Shown in pieces: positions 1 through 5,749 of a stretch of DNA of 9,697 bases. Each line of letters starts with the position of its first letter. The first letter of the stretch is position 1. A program made the translations under genes and the position numbers. Source of the stretch: Thiohalocapsa sp. (GTDB lineage: Bacteria; Pseudomonadota; Gammaproteobacteria; Chromatiales; Chromatiaceae); contig NZ_JAIFKJ010000482.1 in NCBI RefSeq assembly GCF_019695415.1, positions 1 to 9,697 of the forward strand, given 5' to 3'. The notes below the pieces were generated by a model. The model saw nothing but the letters and a program-made list of their open reading frames with translations. It was not told the DNA's origin and did not search any database.

Positions 1-1
1 C

Positions 2-103
2 GGCCTCGATGCCGCCGGCATCGAGCAGGCGGTGCGGGCGGAGATGGCGGCGCTGGACGTGGAGCCGGACCGGCTCAAGCGCCGCGGGATGCAGGTGGTT
101 TAG
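2..103 (+). CDS. C-terminal end of an unidentified protein (partial)
   Basis: An open frame enters from the left edge and ends at TAG (101-103), giving 33 residues that finish in RRGMQVV. The tail is helical and charged (IEQAVRAEMAALDVEPDRLKRR), with the GC-rich third positions expected of real coding sequence here. It converges on menD. I do not recognise the family from so short a piece and no motif is visible. A G-rich repeat starts directly after the stop, and a possible terminator lies about 120 bases downstream. The call as a real gene end rests on codon use and on the absence of a competing gene. Confidence 0.55.
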   Translation, partial: GLDAAGIEQAVRAEMAALDVEPDRLKRRGMQVV

Positions 104-133
104 GGGCGAGGATCGAGGTGCGAGGTGCGAAGG
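103..133 (+). repeat. Degenerate G-rich tandem repeat (TGCGAGG type)
   Basis: Directly after the stop codon the + strand reads GGGGCGAG (103-110), then GAGG, TGCGAGG (119-125) and TGCGAAGG (126-133). This is a decayed heptamer repeat of about three units. A longer stretch of the same kind follows the rapA stop codon (9396-9480) and shares the octamer GGGGCGAG. Both sit downstream of a stop codon on that gene's coding strand. Function is unknown; it may be a simple-sequence expansion of 3' flanks. Confidence 0.5.
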
Positions 134-169
134 CGCCGTTACATAGTCCTGAAACTGTAGTTGGACGGC

Positions 170-313
170 CGTCAGGGTGAGCCTCGCGAGGTGACTGGCA
201 AGGCACAACGATGAGGAATAGCCGCTCTATTCGAGCGGTTTTAACGCCGCACTTCCCGTCGCGTCCGCGTCGCTTCGGCAAGTCGCTGTTCTGGAGACGC
301 TCACCGCCTGACG
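170..313. repeat. Fold-back element with imperfect terminal inverted repeats
   Basis: The ends are CGTCAGGGTGAGC (170-182) and GCTCACCGCCTGACG (299-313). They are complementary apart from a two-base bulge. A second arm pair lies inside: GACTGGCAAGGC (193-204) against GCTTCGGCAAGTC (272-284), also imperfect. In the centre is a perfect hairpin (222-238). Two perfect palindromes, GACGGCCGTC (164-173) and CCTCGCGAGG (182-191), overlap the left end. The element fills the gap between two convergent genes and ends 11 bases from the menD stop. It could be a small non-autonomous interspersed repeat (REP/MITE-like) or a structured shared 3' region. No transposase or clear target-site duplication is visible. 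Confidence 0.45.
222..242 (+). terminator. Probable rho-independent terminator, + strand
   Basis: A perfect six-base-pair GC-rich stem, CCGCTC (222-227) and GAGCGG (233-238), closes a TATTC loop and is followed by TTTT (239-242). On the + strand this would terminate the partial gene ending at 103. The opposite strand has no T run after the stem, so it is not a clear terminator for menD. The stem and T run are both short. It is also the core of the larger fold-back element, so its primary role may be structural. Confidence 0.45.
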
Positions 314-324
314 AGGTCGATGAC

Positions 325-2073
325 TTAGTGCCCATTAATCGCGGCGACCACGTCGGCGCTCGCTGCAACCGCCTGCCAGTAATCCCGATGCATGGTCCGG
401 GACGCGTCGGCATCGACGTAGACCTCCACGAGGATCGCGGCGTCAGGCCCGGAAAGCGTTGCGGCCTTGCTCATGGCCGTATCGAAGTCCGCGCTGGTTT
501 CAACGCGCCGGTGCGCGAGGCCGAATGCCGCCGCCAGGCTGCCGAGGTCCGGTGCTACGGGCGTGCGCCAGAGCCGCTGGAAGTCCGGTAGACCGTGCTG
601 CGGCAGGTAGTCGAAGATGCGCCCGCCGCCGTTGTTGATGACGATCACTGGGCGTCGCAGTCGGCCGTGCAGCAGCCAGCCGCTCAGGTCATGGACGGCG
701 GACAGGTCACCGAGGAGCGCCCAGCAGGGCGGGACAGCGTCGCCTGGCGCCGCATGGCTCAGCCCGGCGACGGTGGAGAGCTGACCATCGATGCCGCTGG
801 CGCCGCGGTTGCCATGCAAGGTGAGGGGGTCCGTCCGTGTACCGGACCAGGTGTCGAGCTGGCGGATGGGCAGAGAGTTGCCACAGAACAGGGCCTCGCC
901 CGCCGGGATCCGAGCGAGCAGGTGCCGGAGCATGTGCGCCTCGCACCAGTGGGTTGCGGCGAGATGGGCGTCGGCAATGGCGCGGACCTGGTCATCGGCG
1001 CGGCTCCAGCGCTTGCGCCAAGCCGGATCGGGTGCGGCGGCGGGCGCGAGGGCCGCACAGACGGCGGCAGGCTCGGCGACCATGCGCCCGCGGGCGCCGT
1101 GCTCCGGGTCGCGCCAGCCGCCGGCGGGATCTACCAGCAGCGACGGTAGGTTGGCGAGCCATTGGCCGAGCACTTTCGATACCGGTGCACCGCCGAATCG
1201 CAGCACCCAGTCCGGGCGCAGGGCGCGGGCGGCGCTGGTATTGCGCAACAGCGCATCGTAGGCGGTGATCACGGTATCCGAGGCGGGTCCCCATCGCAGC
1301 CCCGAGAGCGGGTCCGCAAGCACGGGCAGTGCCAGCCGGCGGGCGGCGTCTCGCAGCGCCGGTGCGAAGTCCGGCCTGTACAAGCCTGGGCCGATGACGA
1401 TGAGCCCGTTGCCTGCGGGAGCCGGGAGGGTCGCCAGGCCGGTGGCCGCGACGACGCCGCCCCGCCAGCCCGACGCGGCGGGTGCCGTGCTCGCCGGCGA
1501 GGGTAGGGGGGCGCAGTCGGCCTTCGGCACCAGCGGCTCTGCGAAGGGCAAGTTGATCTGCACCGGACCGCGCCTCGGGCCCAGGGCAACGGTCGCGGCG
1601 CGTAGGCCGAGGGCGGTTACCGCAGCGCGCGCAGCGTCGTCCGCCTGCGGCAGCCCCGGGTCGTGCGACTCCCGGGCGAAGGCGCCGAAAAGCCGCGTCT
1701 GGTCAATGGTCTGGTTGGCACCGAAGCCGCGCAGTGTGGGCGGCCGATCTGCGGTGAGCAGCACCAGCGCCACGCCGGTCTCGCTCGCCTCGATGACCGC
1801 TGGATACCAGTGCGCCGGGGCAGAGCCCGAGGTGGCGAGCAGGGCGACTGGTCGTCCCGAGGCTCGGGCTGCGCCCAAGGCGAAGAATCCGGCGCTGCGC
1901 TCGTCCAGGATGGGGATCAATTCCAGGTCTGCTGCTCGCTGCCCGGCGAGAACCACCGGCGTCGAGCGTGAGCCCGGCGACAGCACCAGGGTGCGTACAC
2001 CGCCGGCGCCGAGCCCCGCCAGCAGCGCGTCCGCCCAGCGCAGGTTGCTGCAGCCCTGATCTGCTTCAGTCAT
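325..2073 (-). CDS. menD: 2-succinyl-5-enolpyruvyl-6-hydroxy-3-cyclohexene-1-carboxylate synthase (MenD)
   Basis: This ThDP- and Mg2+-dependent cytoplasmic enzyme joins 2-oxoglutarate (with loss of CO2) to isochorismate, giving SEPHCHC in the menaquinone pathway. The 582 residues are close to the usual MenD size. The N-terminal part has the isochorismate-binding SPGSRSTP motif (32-39, Arg36) and DERSAGFFALG with the ThDP-activating glutamate at Glu58. The C-terminal part has NRGASGIDG (422-430) and the ThDP/metal motif running from GDLSA (455) to NN (480-481), then GGGRIF. The start at ATG 2073 (MTEADQG) was chosen because homology begins at NLRWADALL. The frame stays open upstream to 2205, but the extra residues look non-coding and would overlap menF. 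The SD sequence is weak. It follows menF by 74 bases, so co-transcription is likely. Confidence 0.95.
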   Translation of the reverse strand: MTEADQGCSNLRWADALLAGLGAGGVRTLVLSPGSRSTPVVLAGQRAADLELIPILDERSAGFFALGAARASGRPVALLATSGSAPAHWYPAVIEASETGVALVLLTADRPPTLRGFGANQTIDQTRLFGAFARESHDPGLPQADDAARAAVTALGLRAATVALGPRRGPVQINLPFAEPLVPKADCAPLPSPASTAPAASGWRGGVVAATGLATLPAPAGNGLIVIGPGLYRPDFAPALRDAARRLALPVLADPLSGLRWGPASDTVITAYDALLRNTSAARALRPDWVLRFGGAPVSKVLGQWLANLPSLLVDPAGGWRDPEHGARGRMVAEPAAVCAALAPAAAPDPAWRKRWSRADDQVRAIADAHLAATHWCEAHMLRHLLARIPAGEALFCGNSLPIRQLDTWSGTRTDPLTLHGNRGASGIDGQLSTVAGLSHAAPGDAVPPCWALLGDLSAVHDLSGWLLHGRLRRPVIVINNGGGRIFDYLPQHGLPDFQRLWRTPVAPDLGSLAAAFGLAHRRVETSADFDTAMSKAATLSGPDAAILVEVYVDADASRTMHRDYWQAVAASADVVAAINGH

Positions 2074-2147
2074 GAGCCTGGGCGATGTTGCGGGTAGTGC
2101 TTGGAAGGCAGGACGGCATACGCCTGTGCTGCGGACCACGCGAGCGC

Positions 2148-3578
2148 TCAGGCATAGCGCAGGGCCGAGAGCATGGCCGCAAGCTTTGCCTCGGTCTCGC
2201 CCCACTCCGCGGCCGGGTCGGAGCCTGCGACGATGCCGGCACCGGCGAACAGCTCCGCCTCGGCGCCGCTCACCTCGGCGCAGCGCAACAGCACCCAGAG
2301 CTCGCCGTCACCGTTCGGATGCAGGATGCCGGCAGCACCGGTGTACCAGCCTCGGGTGAAGGGCTCCATCTGTCGCAGCCAGGTCTGGGCCGCTGCACGC
2401 GGCTGCCCGTTGGTGGCGGGTGTCGGATGCAGGCGTGCGGCCAGGTCGAGTAGCCGCACCCCCGGCCTTGGCCGGGCAGTGATGGGGCTCCAAAGGTGCT
2501 GCGCGTTGCTGAGCTGCATCACCTGCGGTGCGCTCGGGACGCGGAAGCCCTCGCAGCAGTCAGCGAGCGCCGCGCGCACGGCGTCGATCACGAACCGATG
2601 CTCGCGTAGATTCTTCTCGCAGCGGAGCAGTCCGTTGCGCAGGGCCGCGTCGTCCTCCAGGGACTCCCCCCGTCCGGCGGTGCCGGCGATTGCATCCACC
2701 TCCAGCCGACCGCCCGTGAGACCGAGCAGGCGCTCCGGCGTTGCAGCGACGAAGCTCCGCCCGTTGCGCCGCAGCTTGATGGTCTGGCAGGACGGAAACA
2801 GGCAGCCCAGCGCATCCACCAGCCGCGCCACGTCGAATGTTCGCGGCCCCTGCACGCTGAGTCGCCGCGAGAGCACCACCTTGTCTAAGTTACCTGCGTC
2901 GATCTGCGCCAGCGCGCCGCGCACCAGCCGTTCCCAGTCAGCGGCCTCCGGCTCCTCGCGGGCGCGCCGCAGCCGGGCAATGGGCCTGGGCCCGGCCGGG
3001 GGCTCGTACAGGACCGGTATGAGCTCACGCAGCCGCCTGCGCCAGTGCCGGAGCAGGTCCTCTGGATCCGCTGGGAGTTTAGTCGAGAATACCAACGCGG
3101 CCTCATGGTCGCGGGCAACGATGCCGATCTCCGGTACCCAGAGCAGGGCGTTCGGCAGGTGCTCGCTGCCGGCCGCAGCCCCCGGCTCAGCGGCAGCCGA
3201 CGGCGGCGTCTCGGTGGCGGCGAACCCAAGGAGGGAGAAGGCGTCGAGCCCTGTTCCGTCGGGATCTACGCGATGCCAGTGCGAGCCCGGCAGGGCTTGC
3301 GCCAGGTCGGCGAGCCGTTCGGCGCCCGTCGCAGACCAGGCCGCGGCTTCACCATAGCCAGCGTGCAGGTCGCCGCGCTGAGGGTGGCGGAATTGGAATT
3401 GGCGCCCGGCCAGCTCCGGTGCCGCCGTCGGTGCGTGCGGCAGTGCGAGCAGCACGGATTGCAGACCGCCGTGATCCGCGAGGGGCAGCCGCGCCAGGGT
3501 CTCCGCTAGACGCGTCTCCAACTGCTCCAGGATGGCGACGGGGGCGAGCATGTCCATGGCTGGCGACGGTACGGACAT
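2148..3578 (-). CDS. menF: Isochorismate synthase (MenF)
   Basis: This enzyme converts chorismate to isochorismate, the substrate of the MenD encoded just downstream. The 476 residues are somewhat longer than typical MenF; the N-terminal half is variable and the chorismate-binding domain covers about 215-473. Visible motifs are LDKVVLSRRL with the general-base Lys233, ATPERLL with the general-acid Glu282 (49 residues later, as in E. coli MenF), DAIAGTAGRG (295-304), EHRFVID (326-332), HPTPATNG (384-391), RGWYTGAAG (409-417), LFAGAGIVAGSDP (443-455) and EWGETEAK (458-465). Lysine at 233 marks the isochorismate/salicylate branch of the superfamily rather than TrpE or PabB, and pairing with menD settles MenF. 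The start at ATG 3578 is the first in frame. Internal ATGs at 3557 and 3551 cannot be excluded, and none has a strong SD. Confidence 0.92.
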   Translation of the reverse strand: MSVPSPAMDMLAPVAILEQLETRLAETLARLPLADHGGLQSVLLALPHAPTAAPELAGRQFQFRHPQRGDLHAGYGEAAAWSATGAERLADLAQALPGSHWHRVDPDGTGLDAFSLLGFAATETPPSAAAEPGAAAGSEHLPNALLWVPEIGIVARDHEAALVFSTKLPADPEDLLRHWRRRLRELIPVLYEPPAGPRPIARLRRAREEPEAADWERLVRGALAQIDAGNLDKVVLSRRLSVQGPRTFDVARLVDALGCLFPSCQTIKLRRNGRSFVAATPERLLGLTGGRLEVDAIAGTAGRGESLEDDAALRNGLLRCEKNLREHRFVIDAVRAALADCCEGFRVPSAPQVMQLSNAQHLWSPITARPRPGVRLLDLAARLHPTPATNGQPRAAAQTWLRQMEPFTRGWYTGAAGILHPNGDGELWVLLRCAEVSGAEAELFAGAGIVAGSDPAAEWGETEAKLAAMLSALRYA

Positions 3579-3639
3579 CGTAGGGGCGATGACGTGAGGT
3601 GACGGCGACAGGCGAGTTGCTATGGTTGGCCATTCTGAC

Positions 3640-3713
3640 GAACGCTTCGCAGCGACGTCCGCTGAGAGGCCTGAGACTGGCTTAACCGCGGCGGTGGCAG
3701 CGTAGGGGCGTTC
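3640..3713 (+). promoter_or_regulatory. TPP riboswitch (thi-box)-like motif set, orphan
   Basis: On the + strand the thi-box core blocks occur in the correct order: GCTGAGA (3661-3667), CCTGA (3670-3674), CTGGCTTAA (3677-3685) and CAGCGTAGGGG (3698-3708). They are enclosed by a perfect outer stem, GAACGC (3640-3645) and GCGTTC (3708-3713). A hairpin, CAGCG (3650-3654) and CGCTG (3660-3664), occupies the P3 position. The usual GGGGTGC/ACCC pairing (P2) is missing and the P5 region is extended and imperfect, so this is at best a decayed or divergent aptamer. The sequence to the right on the + strand is antisense to the hydrolase gene, so no regulated gene is apparent. A chance resemblance in GC-rich DNA is possible. 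Confidence 0.25.
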
Positions 3714-3727
3714 AGGGCCGGAGCATC

Positions 3728-3780
3728 GACCTGTCCCTTCGGGTGCAGCTCAGCAAGCTGCAAGCCGCCAGGAGCAGGTC
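3728..3780. other. Potential branched RNA fold
   Basis: An outer stem, GACCTG (3728-3733) and CAGGTC (3775-3780), encloses two hairpins. The first is CC(TTCG)GG (3736-3743), a classic UUCG tetraloop if read on the + strand. The second is a perfect seven-pair stem, TGCAGCT (3744-3750) and AGCTGCA (3756-3762), with a CAGCA loop. Neither strand has a T run, so it is not a standard terminator. It lies just after the hydrolase stop codon and just beyond the thi-box-like motif. Its function is not clear. Confidence 0.3.
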
Positions 3781-3827
3781 TGTGCGGTCGGCCCCGTCTG
3801 CGCGCTGCCGCCGGCTGATCGGGATAC

Positions 3828-4799
3828 TCAGCCGTCAGTCGACGCCGCCGTGGTGCGCCAGAAATCGTCCAATGTGGCGATGGTCCGAGTGGGCCGTTCC
3901 CATTGCGGGATGCCGAGCGTCGGCTCGACCTTCGTGGCGCGCCAGTTGCGATGCGAAGCCAGCAAGCCCGGCAGCAGATCGAAGGTGACGTTGGCGTCCT
4001 TGTCGTAGATCACCAGCACCGGCAGCTGCAGTTTGGCGTACAGGGTCTCGACGGCATTGCGCGTGAACAGCTGCCCGGAGAGGAAACGATAGGGCGCGTG
4101 CATGGCGCCCGGCTGGTGCGACGTCGCATAGGCGTAGTCGATCAGCTCGTCTGGGGGCTCGCCGACATAGCTCTGGCGCAGGAAAAACCGGATGCCACCG
4201 CGCTTGGTGAGGAGGCCGTAGAGCCCGGAGCCCAACCCCGGCAGGGTGAACACGCGGTGCAGCGCTTTGCCGACCCCGCCGGAGGGCAGTCGCCGGTCGC
4301 TGAATCCGGTGGGGGAGAGCAGGGCGAGCGAGACGAACCGCTCCGGCGCCGCGAGGCAGGCCCGGGCGGCGAATTCCGAGCTGAGCGAGAAGGCCACGAC
4401 ATCCGCGGGCTCCTTCACCACATCCGCAAGGAAGGCGTTGATGGCCTCTGCATAGAGCGCAGGCGAGTAGGGGCGGTCGCTGCGATCTGAGAAGCCGAAG
4501 CCCGGCAGGTCCGGCGCGTAGACCCGCCGCTCGGCGCGATAATGCTCGAACAGCGGCTTCATCTCGAACACGCTTGGGGCGGCGTTGATGCTGTGCAGCA
4601 GCACCAGGGGGCGGGTGCCCTCGGGGCCGTCTGCGTACCAGCTGATCTCTTTCAGCTCTGGCGTTGCATAGACCTCGCGCGGGGCATCAACCGCCGGCGG
4701 CAGCGGTACCTGCTCGCTATGTTGGCCCATGGAGGTGCCGACCGGCGCGGCGGGCAAAGGCAGCGTGGCGCTCTGAATTCCGGGTGCTTGCATGGACAT
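3828..4799 (-). CDS. Alpha/beta-hydrolase-fold protein with altered catalytic motifs
   Basis: The 323-residue protein has the alpha/beta hydrolase layout: strand and oxyanion turn LVLLHSINAA (65-74), VYAPDLPGFGFSD (93-105), nucleophile-elbow region VVAFSLSSEFAARA (134-147), LALLSPTGF (158-166), a cap region (about 170-250), and the acid strand LPVLVIYDKDANV (259-271). The elbow reads A-F-S138-L-S rather than G-x-S-x-G. The region where the catalytic His is expected reads PTLGIPQWERP (293-303), with no histidine. Some related hydrolases share the SLSSEF elbow, so Ser138 may still be nucleophilic, but the missing His is odd. The start at ATG 4799 has AGGAG six bases upstream. A second ATG at 4793 is close. 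The first 40 residues are low-complexity and show no clear signal peptide. It follows the SOUL gene by 61 bases. Substrate unknown; MenH is unlikely. Confidence 0.85.
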   Translation of the reverse strand: MSMQAPGIQSATLPLPAAPVGTSMGQHSEQVPLPPAVDAPREVYATPELKEISWYADGPEGTRPLVLLHSINAAPSVFEMKPLFEHYRAERRVYAPDLPGFGFSDRSDRPYSPALYAEAINAFLADVVKEPADVVAFSLSSEFAARACLAAPERFVSLALLSPTGFSDRRLPSGGVGKALHRVFTLPGLGSGLYGLLTKRGGIRFFLRQSYVGEPPDELIDYAYATSHQPGAMHAPYRFLSGQLFTRNAVETLYAKLQLPVLVIYDKDANVTFDLLPGLLASHRNWRATKVEPTLGIPQWERPTRTIATLDDFWRTTAASTDG

Positions 4800-4805
4800 C
4801 GGGCG

Positions 4806-4810
4806 CTCCT
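4806..4810 (-). promoter_or_regulatory. Ribosome binding site of the hydrolase-fold gene
   Basis: AGGAG on the - strand lies six bases before ATG at 4797-4799. It fixes this start over the longer open frame that continues upstream to 4946 through sequence overlapping the SOUL gene. Confidence 0.7.
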
Positions 4811-4816
4811 GTGGAC

Positions 4817-4831
4817 GGCGATGGGATCGCC
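4817..4831. promoter_or_regulatory. Perfect dyad in the leader of the hydrolase gene
   Basis: GGCGAT and ATCGCC form a perfect six-base inverted repeat around GGG. It sits six bases upstream of the AGGAG ribosome binding site, between the SOUL stop and the hydrolase start. It could be an operator half-site pair or an mRNA hairpin near the SD that modulates translation. No T run follows on the - strand, so it is not a terminator. Confidence 0.3.
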
Positions 4832-4860
4832 TGGGTTCGGTTCCCGGGTCGGTGCTGCGC

Positions 4861-5451
4861 TCAGGGCTCGACGGGGAGCAAGACCTCGTTGCGCCGCAGG
4901 AAGCCTGGGACGAAAACCGCATTGTAGCGCGCGAAGACGGGTTCACCGACGGGCTCGAGCCCGGCTTGCGTCACAGCGTTCCGAAGGCGCTGTGCTTGTG
5001 CCTGCCAGTCCGCCTCGTCCCAGCTACCGCCGGCGCGACGCGCGGCGACCAGGCGCCGCGGGATCTCGCGGACGCGAACGTCCTCATCTGCTGGCCGCGG
5101 CAGCATGGCCAGAGGGTACTCCTGCGCCATCACGAACTGCACCAGCCAGGCGTCTTCGCCGACCTGCTCTTGCATGGCCGGGGCGAGCATGGGGAGCTTA
5201 CGCCCGCTGCTGTTATCGCCGCGGATGTAGTCCAGCAACAGGCCGAAGGCGGCATCATCAGCGCCCGCGAAATCGCCGGTGACCTGCGTCTCCGCCACCC
5301 GCATGGGCGCATATTCGCGCAGCTCGAAGCCTTCGTTGCGCTCTCGGACCTCGTAATCCGGTCCTTCAGGGCGCACCAGCGCCAACACGATCAGCACCGC
5401 CGGCAGCAGCATGCCGGCGAGGATCCAGTATTGCAGTTTGAACAGCGGCAT
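4861..5451 (-). CDS. SOUL-family (heme-binding-like) protein, membrane-anchored
   Basis: The 196-residue protein has one N-terminal hydrophobic segment (about 9-26, WILAGMLLPAVLIVLALV), then a SOUL domain from about 32 to 193. Family signatures are YEVRERNEGFELREYAPMRVAET (33-55), GDFAGADDAAFGLLLDYIRGDN (59-80), KLPMLAPAMQ (85-94), and the closing ARYNAVFVPGFLRRNEV. The soluble domain probably faces the periplasm, held as a signal anchor. SOUL proteins elsewhere bind heme or tetrapyrroles, but their physiological role in bacteria is poorly defined. This one has no histidine and no cysteine, so conventional His or Cys heme ligation is impossible. The start at ATG 5451 is the only ATG before the membrane segment. 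The frame extends to a TTG at 5538 with unlikely residues. It lies upstream of the hydrolase gene, probably in one transcript, and is divergent from the cytochrome gene. Confidence 0.85.
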   Translation of the reverse strand: MPLFKLQYWILAGMLLPAVLIVLALVRPEGPDYEVRERNEGFELREYAPMRVAETQVTGDFAGADDAAFGLLLDYIRGDNSSGRKLPMLAPAMQEQVGEDAWLVQFVMAQEYPLAMLPRPADEDVRVREIPRRLVAARRAGGSWDEADWQAQAQRLRNAVTQAGLEPVGEPVFARYNAVFVPGFLRRNEVLLPVEP

Positions 5452-5749
5452 GACCGAGGACTCGGGTTGTTGGGCTTCTGCTTCAGGCGACCCGACATTC
5501 AACCACCGCTGAGGTCCAGCGGCGTTGTCGGAGGTCAAGCCACAGCGGAGCGCAGCGCCGTGCTGCGGGACGCGCCGGGCAGAACCCGGCTTGGCCCGCT
5601 ATCATGGTCAGTGCAGCGGCGTCGCAACCACTGTGCACCCACTGCCGGCCACCCGGGCCATGCCCTATTCGAGAATCACCGCCAGTCGAGTCAGCAACAT
5701 GAGCCGACACCGCATCGCGCCGCCGCCACCCTTAGACGCCGGAGGCGCC
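5452..5749. promoter_or_regulatory. Divergent intergenic region, presumed to hold two promoters
   Basis: These 298 bases separate the SOUL start (- strand) from the cytochrome c start (+ strand) and should hold both promoters. A -10-like TATCAT occurs at 5600-5605 on the + strand, but I see no good -35 at normal spacing. The frames that run through the region lack homology or plausible composition. I found no strong operator palindrome or convincing small gene. Confidence 0.35.
5741..5745 (+). promoter_or_regulatory. Ribosome binding site of the cytochrome c gene
   Basis: GGAGG lies four bases before ATG 5750. It selects this start, which gives a proper Sec signal peptide, over upstream in-frame starts such as ATG at 5702 or the frame opening at 5525. 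Confidence 0.65.

Noticed and set aside
2074..2205. Extending menD to an upstream start at 2205
   Set aside because: The added 44 residues are unlike MenD, which begins at about NLRWADALL, and would overlap the end of menF.
2173..3357. Long open frame (394 codons) on the + strand opposite menF, and similar frames opposite menD and rapA
   Set aside because: Their products are Ser/Arg/Ala-rich with no family resemblance, and they lie opposite well-conserved genes. Such frames are typical of high-GC DNA.
3661..3780. A tRNA gene in the menF-hydrolase gap
   Set aside because: There is no GGTTCGAATCC-type T arm, no acceptor pairing and no anticodon arm in register. The CTTCGG present is a simple tetraloop hairpin.
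3743..3988. Small + strand gene following the thi-box-like motif (81 codons from GTG 3743)
   Set aside because: The product is Arg/Ser/Trp-rich without family resemblance, the start falls inside a hairpin without an SD, and most of it is antisense to the conserved 3' end of the hydrolase gene.
3828..4799. Annotating the alpha/beta-hydrolase as MenH because it neighbours menF and menD
   Set aside because: It is longer than typical MenH, is separated from menF by 249 bases with structured DNA, lacks the G-x-S-x-G elbow and has no His in the catalytic loop.
5452..5538. Extending the SOUL protein to a TTG at 5538
   Set aside because: The start is non-ATG without an SD, the added residues are hydrophilic and non-homologous, and they would displace the membrane anchor from the N-terminus.
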